Shown: positions 1 through 8,097 of the stretch, in pieces
Layout: the number at the start of each line of letters is the position of its first letter
Position numbering within the stretch: the stretch's first letter is position 1
NCBI RefSeq assembly: GCF_014193895.1
Contig: NZ_BLZR01000001.1
Span: forward strand, 4,898,001-4,962,000
DNA length: 64,000 nucleotides
Source of the DNA: Clostridium fungisolvens
Lineage (GTDB): Bacteria; Bacillota; Clostridia; Clostridiales; Clostridiaceae
Reading direction: 5' to 3'
Position numbers and translations under genes: made by a program
The notes under the pieces: model-generated
What the model was told of the DNA's origin: nothing
Database searches by the model: none
Seen by the model: only the letters and a program-made list of their open reading frames with translations

Positions 1-1
1 A

Positions 2-1027
2 GCCATTTTTTTTGCGGTCTATACTCTATTCTTTTACTTATTTTTTTCTACACTTAAATATACACTTCCTTTTGTGTTAGCAATAATATTTGCTCTAATA
101 CTTAGATCACCGACTAGATTTATGATAGAAAAACTTAAGTTAAAATCATGGATAGCATCCATCTTAAGTACATTGGTATTTTTCGGAACAATAATATCCT
201 TAAATGTTATAATACTTACATCCTTAGTTAGTGAATTAATCGGATTAATAAAATACCTTCAGAAACTTATATCAAATAATTCTTCTGACATATATAACTA
301 CTTTATGTCATTACAAAATTACCTTAATAATTTAAATATTGATCCAACTATTGTTGATACTATAGAAAAAAATCTATCTTCTTATGCTACTAAGATAGTA
401 AATCTTACAATAGGCGCTGGATCTTCCGTAGTACAAGGAACTCTAACAATTTTAGGTTATGTACCGTACATTGGCATGGTTGTAATTTTTACTCTTATCA
501 CAACATATTTCTTTACTAAAAAGGTCTCTACTTCAAATACTTTATCTTTAACCAATGTAATACCTAACAATAGCGACAAATTAATAACTATATTAAATCA
601 TGTAAGAAAAATGCTTAAGAATTACTTACTATCTTATCTATTTATAATATTTATTACTTTTATCTTTACTTTTATCGGTTTTACTATATTTAAAGTTCAA
701 TACAGTTTAGTTCTTAGTATTCTTTGTGCAGTTTTAGACTTACTCCCTGTAGTAGGTATGCCAATGATTTATTTTCCTCTGGCTTTAATGAATATAGCAT
801 CAAGAAATTATATAAATGGAATAGGCATACTAATACTTTATGCAATAGTTTTTGTAGTAAGACAGATAATAGAACCAAAGATAATGTCTTCTTCATTAGG
901 TCTTAACCCTTTAGCAGTTTTAGCTGCTATTTTTATAGGTATACAGGTAGCTGGAATAAGTGGTATAATCTTTTGTATGTTTTTAGTTGTATTTTATGAA
1001 ATTTTAAAAAAAGTAGACGTTCTATAG
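2..1027 (+). CDS. AI-2E family transporter (YtvI-like), 5' end outside the window
   Basis: The frame is open from the first bases of the window, so the true start lies upstream; the GTG at 74 is an internal codon rather than the start. The protein is a multi-pass membrane protein with several hydrophobic segments. A C-terminal block contains LDLLPVVGMP, then RQIIEPKIMSSSLGLNPL, which is characteristic of the AI-2E exporter/YtvI family (PF01594). YtvI members are found in spore formers, and the next gene encodes a spore protease, so a sporulation role is plausible but is inference. The substrate is unknown. Family assignment is firm; the YtvI subfamily is tentative. Confidence 0.85.
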   Translation, partial: AIFFAVYTLFFYLFFSTLKYTLPFVLAIIFALILRSPTRFMIEKLKLKSWIASILSTLVFFGTIISLNVIILTSLVSELIGLIKYLQKLISNNSSDIYNYFMSLQNYLNNLNIDPTIVDTIEKNLSSYATKIVNLTIGAGSSVVQGTLTILGYVPYIGMVVIFTLITTYFFTKKVSTSNTLSLTNVIPNNSDKLITILNHVRKMLKNYLLSYLFIIFITFIFTFIGFTIFKVQYSLVLSILCAVLDLLPVVGMPMIYFPLALMNIASRNYINGIGILILYAIVFVVRQIIEPKIMSSSLGLNPLAVLAAIFIGIQVAGISGIIFCMFLVVFYEILKKVDVL

Positions 1028-1076
1028 TATATGCACCTTCCTTATTGGTAATAATTCCAATATGGGAGGTGTTTTA

Positions 1077-1673
1077 ATGTCAAATAAATTCACAATAGAT
1101 TCTACAAATATTAGATCTCCATTTCTTATAAGAGATTATTTATATGATGAGCTTACTCCAATCCTTAAGCAAAAAAGACCTATTGTTTTTATATGTATAG
1201 GCACCGATAGGTCTACAGGTGATTCTTTAGGGCCTCTTGTTGGAGAAAAATTAAAATATATGATTCAAAGTGAAGTATACATCTATGGCAACTTAAAAGA
1301 ACCTGTTCACGCAAAAAACCTTAATTCAACCTTAGATGAAATTAACTGTAAATTCAATAACCCTTTTATTATCGCTATAGATGCTTGTCTTGGTGATTTA
1401 GATAATGTAGGCAAAATATATATTGATAAAAAGCCTTTGCTTCCTGGGATTGCTGTTAATAAGAATCTTCCACCTGTAGGAGATATCAGTATACTAGGTG
1501 TAGTAAACATTTCCGGTAGCTTAGAGTTTATGGTACTACAAAATACTAGACTGTACACTGTTATGACAATTGCAGATGCTATATCTCGTGGTATACATCA
1601 TTGTATATTAAAATCTATTGGATTTAAAAAGAACCCTGTTGAGGCTGAAATAGAAAGTATACTTTCTAAATAA
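1077..1673 (+). CDS. yyaC: Spore protease YyaC
   Basis: DUF1256/YyaC family protein related to the GPR spore protease fold, found in endospore formers. The family signature is visible near the N-terminus as CIGTDRSTGDSLGPLVGEKL, followed by an acidic IAIDACLG motif and the glycine-rich PPVGDISILG stretch. An in-frame ATG at 1062 lies inside the ribosome binding site (GGGAGGTG, 1064-1071), so the start is placed at the ATG at 1077, giving 198 residues. It sits 34 bases downstream of the YtvI-like gene (stop to SD), suggesting co-transcription. Its presence supports a spore-forming host. Confidence 0.92.
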   Translation: MSNKFTIDSTNIRSPFLIRDYLYDELTPILKQKRPIVFICIGTDRSTGDSLGPLVGEKLKYMIQSEVYIYGNLKEPVHAKNLNSTLDEINCKFNNPFIIAIDACLGDLDNVGKIYIDKKPLLPGIAVNKNLPPVGDISILGVVNISGSLEFMVLQNTRLYTVMTIADAISRGIHHCILKSIGFKKNPVEAEIESILSK

Positions 1674-1676
1674 TTA

Positions 1677-1925
1677 CTATAAAATAGCTGAATACACTCT
1701 ATTTATAAGTATATTCTCAATATCATCCACGTTTTTACTTCCACTATCTATTATGACTATACCTTCTGATTTGTAACTTTTACAAGATGGTAAATGTGAA
1801 AGATCAACTTCTTTTAAGTTGCAAATTATAGCATCGTACTGATCATTGCATGTTACTATATTATAACCTCGTTTTTCTAATTGAGATTTTAGACTTTTTA
1901 ATTCATCAGATATATACAAGTTCAT
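1677..1925 (-). CDS. YkuS-like (UPF0180) small protein
   Basis: A small 82-residue protein starting MNLYISDELKSLKSQL and containing KRGYNIV and a DAIICN stretch. This matches the layout of the YkuS/UPF0180 family (PF03698), whose function is unknown. A strong AAGGAGGG site precedes the ATG. The gene converges with yyaC, with only three bases between the two stop codons. The usual YkuS cysteine pair is only partly kept. Confidence is moderate because the protein is short and divergent. Confidence 0.65.
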   Translation of the reverse strand: MNLYISDELKSLKSQLEKRGYNIVTCNDQYDAIICNLKEVDLSHLPSCKSYKSEGIVIIDSGSKNVDDIENILINRVYSAIL

Positions 1926-1985
1926 ATTTATCCCTCCTTAAATGATAGTTTACCATTACAACTTGTTTTTATTCTTAACGTTTTA

Positions 1986-2032
1986 AATAATAAAAGGTGG
2001 TACTAATTAAATTAGTACCACCTTTTATTATT
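1986..2032 (-). terminator. Perfect 23-bp palindrome, likely terminator of the parAB-DUF4446 operon
   Basis: Two 23-base arms (1986-2008 and 2010-2032) are perfect reverse complements around a single central A. The arms carry AAAAGGTGG and CCACCTTTT, so on either strand a T-rich run closes the stem. It lies 36 bases past the DUF4446 stop and upstream of the ykuS ribosome binding site. Confidence 0.75.
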
Positions 2033-2067
2033 ATAGAAATTTATTCTATACAATATAATATTATTAG

Positions 2068-2577
2068 TTAATGTATATTTACACGATTAATTGCTTGATT
2101 TAATACAGTTAGTTCCTCTTCAGATAAATCATATCTTGATATTCCTTTATCTACTGGTTTTGCATATGTTGTACTGTCATTCCTACTGTATATTCCAGTT
2201 AAAATTATTCCATCATTATTATCATCTAAAATAGCAATAGAGAAACTTAAATCACTTCCTACATCTTCAAAAGCTTTATATCTTATCATAGAAACCTTTT
2301 GGACACAGCCTTTCATTCTTTCCTCAATCACTGAGCAGTGTTCGAGAGCAGCTTCTGAAGTTTTATTTGCTTCATCAATTTTATCTAAATAACTTATAAC
2401 ATGTTCTTCCAAATTCTTATTATTAACGCCTCTCATTAGTTTTCTATACTTCTTTTCAACCTTTGATAAAGATCTGAATAGAACAATTATTAAGATAAGC
2501 AATAACAATATGATTGCTGAAAACGCAATAACTATATATGGCATAAAATCTTGTATGTTACTTATTATAGTATCCAT
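2068..2577 (-). CDS. DUF4446 family membrane-anchored protein
   Basis: A 169-residue protein with one hydrophobic N-terminal segment (about residues 15-38), then a predicted coiled region and a small C-terminal domain containing VGSDLSFSIAILDDNNDGII. This matches DUF4446, a family of unknown function commonly placed beside parAB in clostridia. SD AAAGGGA precedes the ATG. A parS site separates it from parB. Co-transcription with parA-parB is likely, and a link to chromosome organisation is inferred only from this conserved neighbourhood. Confidence 0.85.
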   Translation of the reverse strand: MDTIISNIQDFMPYIVIAFSAIILLLLILIIVLFRSLSKVEKKYRKLMRGVNNKNLEEHVISYLDKIDEANKTSEAALEHCSVIEERMKGCVQKVSMIRYKAFEDVGSDLSFSIAILDDNNDGIILTGIYSRNDSTTYAKPVDKGISRYDLSEEELTVLNQAINRVNIH

Positions 2578-2607
2578 TTCTAAGTCCCTTTCTAAAATGA
2601 TAATAAA

Positions 2608-2623
2608 TGTTTCACGTGAAACA
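2608..2623. other. parS: parS centromere-like site 1
   Basis: The 16-base palindrome TGTTTCACGTGAAACA is a perfect match to the consensus parS bound by ParB/Spo0J. It lies two bases past the 3' end of parB, between parB and the DUF4446 gene. Confidence 0.97.
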
Positions 2624-2625
2624 CT

Positions 2626-3492
2626 TTATATATTTATAATTTCTAATATTCTTTGTAAGTCCTCTTCAGAATAATATTCTATCTCGATCTTACCTTTATT
2701 TTTCTTTGAGTTAATATTCACCTTAGTACCAAAGTAATTTTGTAACTGCTCTTGTATATCCTTATAATAAGGTTTTAAAATTTCTTCATCTTTTTTTTCT
2801 TCAACCTTATCAAATTTACTCAAGTATGTTTTTATTAGTTTTTCTACATCTCTTACAGAAAGACTTTCATCTATCGCTTTTTGAGCTATTTCATATTGTT
2901 TATCTTTATCACTTAAAGCTAATATAGCCCTTCCATGTCCCTCACTTAATACACCTTCTATTATATAACTTTGAACTCTTTTATCTAAATTAAGTAATCT
3001 AATAGTATTAGCTATTGCAGTTCTAGACTTCCCAATTCTTTCACTAAGTTTTTCCTGCGTTAATGAAAATTCATGTAAAAGCCTTTCATATGCCTGTGCT
3101 TCTTCAATTGCATTAAGATCTTCTCTTTGTATATTTTCTATTAAGGAAATCTCCAATATTTCTTTATCATCAATATCCATAACTATTGCAGGAACTTCTT
3201 TTAGCATAAGCTGCTTTGCAGCTCTCCAACGTCTTTCACCCGCTATTATAGTGTAAGTTTCATTTTCTTTTTTCAATATTAGTGGTTGAATTATACCATG
3301 ATTTTTTATAGACTCTGATAACTCATTAATCTTATCATTATCGAAGTATCTTCTTGGTTGACTCTCATTAGCTTTAATATTATTTAATGGGATCAGAGTA
3401 GCTGATTTATTAACCATTTCTTCACTAGTATCATTATCATCCTCAGGAATTAAAGCACTCAACCCTTTACCCAATCCAAATTTCTTGTTCAT
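2626..3492 (-). CDS. parB: Chromosome partitioning protein ParB (Spo0J)
   Basis: CTP-dependent clamp protein that binds parS, spreads along the DNA and loads SMC condensin. Features: N-terminal KKFGLGKGLSALIP ParA-interaction peptide, a ParB/Srx CTPase domain with AGERRWRAAK, a helix-turn-helix region with GKSRTAIANTIRLLNL, then LSEGHGRAIL, and a C-terminal dimer domain. The residues in the two recognition segments (R, T and G types) are the ParB set, in contrast to those of Noc at 4530. It is 288 residues, a usual length, and lies directly behind parA. SD GGGGTGATGTAG precedes the ATG. Confidence 0.97.
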   Translation of the reverse strand: MNKKFGLGKGLSALIPEDDNDTSEEMVNKSATLIPLNNIKANESQPRRYFDNDKINELSESIKNHGIIQPLILKKENETYTIIAGERRWRAAKQLMLKEVPAIVMDIDDKEILEISLIENIQREDLNAIEEAQAYERLLHEFSLTQEKLSERIGKSRTAIANTIRLLNLDKRVQSYIIEGVLSEGHGRAILALSDKDKQYEIAQKAIDESLSVRDVEKLIKTYLSKFDKVEEKKDEEILKPYYKDIQEQLQNYFGTKVNINSKKNKGKIEIEYYSEEDLQRILEIINI

Positions 3493-3497
3493 CTACA

Positions 3498-4265
3498 TCA
3501 CCCCTTTTGACGTTCGATAAATTCATTAGTTAGTTGTTCATATGCCTCAGCACCTTTGCATTTTTCATCATATAGCATTATAGGAAGGCCAAATGAAGGT
3601 GCTTCTGCTAATCTTATGTTTCTCGGTATTGTTACTTTGTATACTTTATCTTTAAAATATTTCTCAACTTCTTTATAAACTTCATTACTTAAATTAGTTC
3701 TTGAATCATACATTGTCATTATGACACCTTCAATTTCAAGATTCTTGTTTAATGATTTCTTTACCAATTGTATAGTGTTTATAAGTTGTCCAACTCCTTC
3801 TAGAGCATAAAACTCACACTGAATTGGGATTAATACTGAATCACATGAAGTGAGGGAATTTATTGTTAGAAAACCTAAAGAAGGAGGACAATCTATAAAA
3901 ATGAAGTCAAAATCATCTTCTACTTCTCTTATCTTCTCTTGTAAAATTAATTCCCGTTTTTCTTTTTCTATAATTTCAACTTCTGCTCCTGCTAACTCCA
4001 TTTTAGCTGGTGCTATGTATAAGTTTGAAACTAACTCACTTTGTTTAATTATCTCTCTTAATGATACATCATTAGTTATTACATCATACATTGATTTTTC
4101 TAATTTTCTCTTATCAATCCCAAGCCCACTTGTAGTATTTCCTTGTGGATCTATATCGATAGCTAAAACCTTATACCCCAACATTGCTATGTATGAACAG
4201 AGATTTATATTCGTTGTAGTTTTGCCTACCCCACCCTTTTGGTTAAATATACATATCTTTTTCAT
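3498..4265 (-). CDS. parA: Chromosome partitioning ATPase ParA (Soj)
   Basis: Deviant Walker ATPase that works with ParB-parS and, in Firmicutes, modulates DnaA. It begins MKKICIFNQKGGVGKTT with the deviant Walker A motif near residues 10-17, followed by AIDIDPQGNTTSGLG and IFIDCPPSLGFLT. There is no N-terminal DNA-binding extension, so it is the short chromosomal Soj type (255 residues). The start is the ATG at 4265; an in-frame TTG at 4271 is less likely. Neither has a good SD directly in front: the strong AAAGGAGGTGG site lies about 37 bases upstream and serves a five-codon ORF. Confidence 0.96.
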   Translation of the reverse strand: MKKICIFNQKGGVGKTTTNINLCSYIAMLGYKVLAIDIDPQGNTTSGLGIDKRKLEKSMYDVITNDVSLREIIKQSELVSNLYIAPAKMELAGAEVEIIEKEKRELILQEKIREVEDDFDFIFIDCPPSLGFLTINSLTSCDSVLIPIQCEFYALEGVGQLINTIQLVKKSLNKNLEIEGVIMTMYDSRTNLSNEVYKEVEKYFKDKVYKVTIPRNIRLAEAPSFGLPIMLYDEKCKGAEAYEQLTNEFIERQKG

Positions 4266-4281
4266 ATTCAACTCTAAGTTA

Positions 4282-4299
4282 TTATAACTTACGAGTCAT
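4282..4299 (-). CDS. Five-codon upstream ORF before parA
   Basis: ATG ACT CGT AAG TTA TAA (peptide MTRKL) begins just after the only strong Shine-Dalgarno sequence in the parA leader (AAAGGAGGT, 4302-4310). It stops 16 bases before the parA ATG and is in a different frame. The spacing to the SD is short. It could be a leader peptide for translational coupling, or chance. Confidence 0.35.
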   Translation of the reverse strand: MTRKL

Positions 4300-4373
4300 C
4301 CACCTCCTTTCCTTTATATAAACATTATATATTTTAATCAAGAATAATTAAAGTAATTAATTATTAATTTTAT

Positions 4374-4389
4374 TGTTTCACGTGAAACA
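4374..4389. other. parS: parS centromere-like site 2
   Basis: A second perfect TGTTTCACGTGAAACA palindrome, in the intergenic region upstream of parA and about 1.75 kb from the first. Two parS sites flank the parAB pair. Confidence 0.97.
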
Positions 4390-4463
4390 TTTATAAAAAA
4401 ACTACCAAATTAAATAAATTATCTGAATCATATTAGTTGAAATACCTATTTTTCTCTATACAT

Positions 4464-4513
4464 GAAAAAGGCTGATGCTTATAAACTAAATTAGTTTATT
4501 TCACAACAGCCTC
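4464..4513 (-). terminator. Intrinsic terminator after noc
   Basis: On the minus strand AGGCTGTTGTGAAATAAACT pairs with AGTTTATAAGCATCAGCCT (one internal mismatch region) and is followed by TTTTTC. It begins 17 bases past the noc stop codon. Confidence 0.85.
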
Positions 4514-4529
4514 TTCTAATCCAACTACA

Positions 4530-5315
4530 TTATTTTGATGCATTTTTAGGTATGTTTACGGTTATTTGGACATATTCGCCACAATCTTTTGATTTATACT
4601 CAGCAGGTATCTTAAATTTATCAAACACTTGTTTTATAGAATTAACATATATTTTTGCAGAAAAAACACCTGTCATCCTTTTCTTACCTTCTTTTGATAG
4701 ACTTTCACCAGCTAATTTTAAAAGTTCCTTATTAATCAAATCTTCGGTATTCTTAACATTAAGACCTTGTTTTATGACTTTATTTATTATTTTTAGCTGT
4801 AGTTCTTCGTTAGGTAAAGACAGTAATGCTCTTGCATGTCTTTCTGTTAAATTATTAGATATACAAATATTTCTTACTTCGTTTCCTAACTTAAGAAGTC
4901 TTAGTTTATTTGCAATCGTTGATTGTTTTTTCCCTAATCTCTCAGCTAATTGTTCTTGAGTAAAATGATGGTCTTGAATCAAGTTATAATACGCTTCAGC
5001 TTCTTCTAAAAAATTTAAATCTTCTCTTTGTAGATTCTCAAGTAGTGCAATTTCAGCTGACTCAGAATCTGTTATATCTACAACAGTACATGGCACTTCT
5101 TCAAGGTTAGCAAGCCTTGCTGCTCTCCATCGTCTTTCACCTGCAACTAGTTCAAAAATTTCACCTCTTACTCTAACAGTAAGTGGTTGAATTATACCAT
5201 GTTCTCTAATAGATTGTGACAATTCCCCAAGAGCTTCTTCATTAAAAAACTTTCTTGGTTGATAAGTATTAGGAATTATTTTATCAATATTGACATGAAC
5301 AATTTCTTTATGCAT
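4530..5315 (-). CDS. noc: Nucleoid occlusion protein Noc (ParB paralogue)
   Basis: ParB-family protein that in Bacillus binds NBS sites around the chromosome and blocks cell division over the nucleoid. It has the ParB/Srx motif AGERRWRAARL and a helix-turn-helix with GKKQSTIANKLRLLKL followed by LTERHARALL. These recognition segments match the Bacillus Noc type (Q, K and R residues) rather than the ParB type seen at 2626. The start is set at the ATG at 5315 because AAGGATGG lies in front of it. An in-frame GTG at 5351 would add MYFNFFRKDGWE, which loosely resembles the amphipathic membrane helix of Bacillus Noc but has no SD. It is monocistronic, ending at the hairpin at 4464. Confidence 0.9.
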   Translation of the reverse strand: MHKEIVHVNIDKIIPNTYQPRKFFNEEALGELSQSIREHGIIQPLTVRVRGEIFELVAGERRWRAARLANLEEVPCTVVDITDSESAEIALLENLQREDLNFLEEAEAYYNLIQDHHFTQEQLAERLGKKQSTIANKLRLLKLGNEVRNICISNNLTERHARALLSLPNEELQLKIINKVIKQGLNVKNTEDLINKELLKLAGESLSKEGKKRMTGVFSAKIYVNSIKQVFDKFKIPAEYKSKDCGEYVQITVNIPKNASK

Positions 5316-5471
5316 TTCCCATCCATCCTTACGAAAAAAGTTAAAATACACGTTATCCCATTATTTAACAAATTCTCTATAAAATACAAATATCCTTCTT
5401 TTTATATATAAAAACAGTCCGACAATATACTTTATATTAATCAATTTAATATTATAAAAAAACACATACTA

Positions 5472-6191
5472 CTATTTTATAGGTTTTTTCGATATACTTC
5501 CAGCTTTTCTTGGATAAGTTTTTGGTGTTTCTTTAATTTTTTTGACAACAACTAAATTATGTTTTAAATCCGTATCTTCAATATTTACTTGTATCACTTC
5601 AACTAACTTTCCACCTAAAGTTGCCACCGCATTTCTAGACTCGTTTAGTTCATCCTCAATTGAAGGTCCCTTAAGAGCTATAAAATGTCCATCAACTTTA
5701 ACATAAGGTATGCAGAATTCTGAAAGCACACACATATTTGCTACTGCCCTAGATGTAGCTATATCAAACTTTTCTCTTAACTCCTTATTTCTTGCTCCAT
5801 CTTCTGCTCTCGAATGTATAGTCTTTACATTATTTAAATGAAGCTGTTGTGCAACTTCATTTAGAAAATTTACTCTTTTATTTAAAGAATCCAGTAAAGT
5901 AACATTTAATTCGTCTCTGATTATTGCTATAGGTATTCCTGGAAAACCAGCTCCAGTGCCAACATCAATTAGAGATGAAGCACTTTTAAACAATGGAGAA
6001 TTAAATGCTTTTATCGAATCAACAAAATGTTTCTTTACAATTTGATCATCTTCCGTTATAGCTGTAAGGTTTATCTTCTCATTCCACTCTTTTAGTAGTC
6101 TCATATAAATCATAAACTTTTCATATTTTTCTTCATTGAATTCTACACCAACAGAAGTACATGCTTTTTCTAAAATGCTATAGTATATCAT
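5472..6191 (-). CDS. rsmG: 16S rRNA m7G527 methyltransferase RsmG
   Basis: SAM-dependent methyltransferase modifying G527 of 16S rRNA. Its glycine-rich SAM site LIDVGTGAGFPGIPIAI lies near residues 70-86, the substrate motif ATSRAVANM follows, and the tail YPRKAGSISKKPI is the RsmG hallmark. At 239 residues it has the normal length. The ATG follows the mnmG stop by one base, and its SD (CGGAGGA) lies inside the end of mnmG, so the two are translationally linked. Confidence 0.97.
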   Translation of the reverse strand: MIYYSILEKACTSVGVEFNEEKYEKFMIYMRLLKEWNEKINLTAITEDDQIVKKHFVDSIKAFNSPLFKSASSLIDVGTGAGFPGIPIAIIRDELNVTLLDSLNKRVNFLNEVAQQLHLNNVKTIHSRAEDGARNKELREKFDIATSRAVANMCVLSEFCIPYVKVDGHFIALKGPSIEDELNESRNAVATLGGKLVEVIQVNIEDTDLKHNLVVVKKIKETPKTYPRKAGSISKKPIK

Positions 6192-6192
6192 A

Positions 6193-8088
6193 CTAAATTT
6201 CCTCCGCCTTATTATTTCTCCTATAAAGGCTTTCTAAATGTATAAGTAAGACTGATATATCTGCAGGAGAAACACCAGATATTCTAGAAGCCTGCCCTAT
6301 ACTTATTGGACGTATCTTAGATAACTTTTGTACAGCTTCAATTCTTAAGCTATTAACATTGCTATAGTCAATATCTTCAGGTATTTGCCTATTTTCAAAT
6401 TTTTTAAACTGTTCAACCTGCTCTAGTTGCTTTTCTATATATCCTTCATATTTAGAGATTATATTAACTTGTTCGCCTATATCATACGGTAAACTTGGTC
6501 TTTCTTTATCTAATTCTGCAACTGAAAAGTAATCTAATTCAGGTCTTTTTATAAGCTCATACATGCTTATAGGTTTTTTAAGCTCTGCTGACCCTAATGA
6601 CTCGATAAATTGATTCACTTCCTGCTTATTAGTTATTTGTAACTTTTTTAGTCTCTCTAACTCAGAATCTATATTATTTTTTCTTTCAGTATATCTTTTA
6701 TATCTTTCTTCTGTGACTAATCCAACATTATACCCTATTTCAGTCAATCTTAAATCAGCATTATCTTGTCTTAATAATAACCTATACTCAGCTCTTGATG
6801 TCATCATTCTATAAGGCTCACTTGTTCCTTTTGTCACTAAGTCATCTATCAAAACACCTATATATCCATCACTTCTAGTTAAAATCATAGGATCTTTTTC
6901 CTTAACCTTAAGAGCTGCATTTATTCCAGCTACTATTCCTTGAGATGCAGCTTCTTCATATCCAGAGCTACCATTTAACTGCCCAGCTCCAAAAAGGCCT
7001 TGTATATTTTTAAACTCTAAAGATGGCTTAAGTTGAGTTGGATCTATACAATCATATTCAATTGCATATGCAGTTCTCATCATTTCTACATTCTCAAGTC
7101 CGCTAATAGTTTTAAGCATCTGTACTTGAACATCTTCTGGTAAAGAGGAACTCATTCCACCTACATACATCTCGGCAGTATCTTCACCTTCTGGTTCTAT
7201 AAATATTTGATGTTGATGTTTATCTTGGAACCTCATAACCTTATCTTCAATAGAAGGACAATATCTTGGTCCAACACCTTCTATAGAACCATTATACATT
7301 GGTGATCTGTGTATATTGTCTTTTATTATGTCGTGAGTCTGACTATTTGTATATGTAAGCCAACAGGAAACTTGTTCTCTATTAATATCATCACTCATGA
7401 AAGAAAATGGAACAATTCTTGTATCACCTGGTTGCTCAACCATTTTTGTAAAGTCTACAGATCTCTTATTTATTCTTGCAGGAGTTCCTGTTTTAAATCT
7501 TCTTAGTGTAATCCCTAAATCTAGTAAACTTTTAGATAATTCGTTGGCTGGAAAGAGCCCATTTGGACCACCATTATAACTTACATCACCAATAATAATT
7601 CTAGACTTTAGGTAAGTACCGGTACAAACAACTACAGCTCTAGTCTTGAAATAAGCACCATTCTTGGTTTGAACTCCGATAACTTTATTATCTTCTACAT
7701 CTATTTCTACAACTTCAATTTGCTTTATGTATAAGTTCTCTTGATCTTCTAGAATACTCTTCATTCTTTGCTGATACTTCTTTTTATCAGCTTGAGCTCT
7801 AAGTGAATGAACTGCAGGTCCCTTAGATGTGTTAAGCATTCTAGATTGAATAAATGTATTGTCTATATTTATTCCCATTTCACCGCCTAACGCATCAACT
7901 TCTCTTACTAGATGACCCTTTGCAGTACCTCCAATATTAGGATTACATGGCATTAATGCTATGCTATCAAGATTCATAGTACAAATTAAGGTTTTGCATC
8001 CTATTCTAGCGGAAGCAAGCGCTGCTTCACAACCAGCATGGCCTGCACCTATAATAATCACATCATATTCACCAGCTAAATACTTCAT
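6193..8088 (-). CDS. mnmG: tRNA uridine-5-carboxymethylaminomethyl modification enzyme MnmG (GidA)
   Basis: FAD-dependent partner of MnmE that installs the cmnm5 group on wobble U34 of certain tRNAs, using methylene-THF. N-terminal FAD motif YDVIIIGAGHAGCEAALA; later GTPARI, YCPSIEDK, and the GLFGAGQLNGSSGYEEAA block. The C-terminal helical domain contains RISGVSPADI. The ATG at 8094 sits against the SD (TAGGAG), so the ATG at 8088 (MKYLAGEYDV), with six to seven bases of spacing, is preferred, giving 631 residues. It follows mnmE in one operon. Confidence 0.97.
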   Translation of the reverse strand: MKYLAGEYDVIIIGAGHAGCEAALASARIGCKTLICTMNLDSIALMPCNPNIGGTAKGHLVREVDALGGEMGINIDNTFIQSRMLNTSKGPAVHSLRAQADKKKYQQRMKSILEDQENLYIKQIEVVEIDVEDNKVIGVQTKNGAYFKTRAVVVCTGTYLKSRIIIGDVSYNGGPNGLFPANELSKSLLDLGITLRRFKTGTPARINKRSVDFTKMVEQPGDTRIVPFSFMSDDINREQVSCWLTYTNSQTHDIIKDNIHRSPMYNGSIEGVGPRYCPSIEDKVMRFQDKHQHQIFIEPEGEDTAEMYVGGMSSSLPEDVQVQMLKTISGLENVEMMRTAYAIEYDCIDPTQLKPSLEFKNIQGLFGAGQLNGSSGYEEAASQGIVAGINAALKVKEKDPMILTRSDGYIGVLIDDLVTKGTSEPYRMMTSRAEYRLLLRQDNADLRLTEIGYNVGLVTEERYKRYTERKNNIDSELERLKKLQITNKQEVNQFIESLGSAELKKPISMYELIKRPELDYFSVAELDKERPSLPYDIGEQVNIISKYEGYIEKQLEQVEQFKKFENRQIPEDIDYSNVNSLRIEAVQKLSKIRPISIGQASRISGVSPADISVLLIHLESLYRRNNKAEEI

Positions 8089-8097
8089 TTCCATCTC

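Noticed and set aside
7309..7579. Two overlapping plus-strand ORFs of 60-65 codons within mnmG
   Set aside because: Shadows of a strongly conserved gene on the other strand, without SD or family features.
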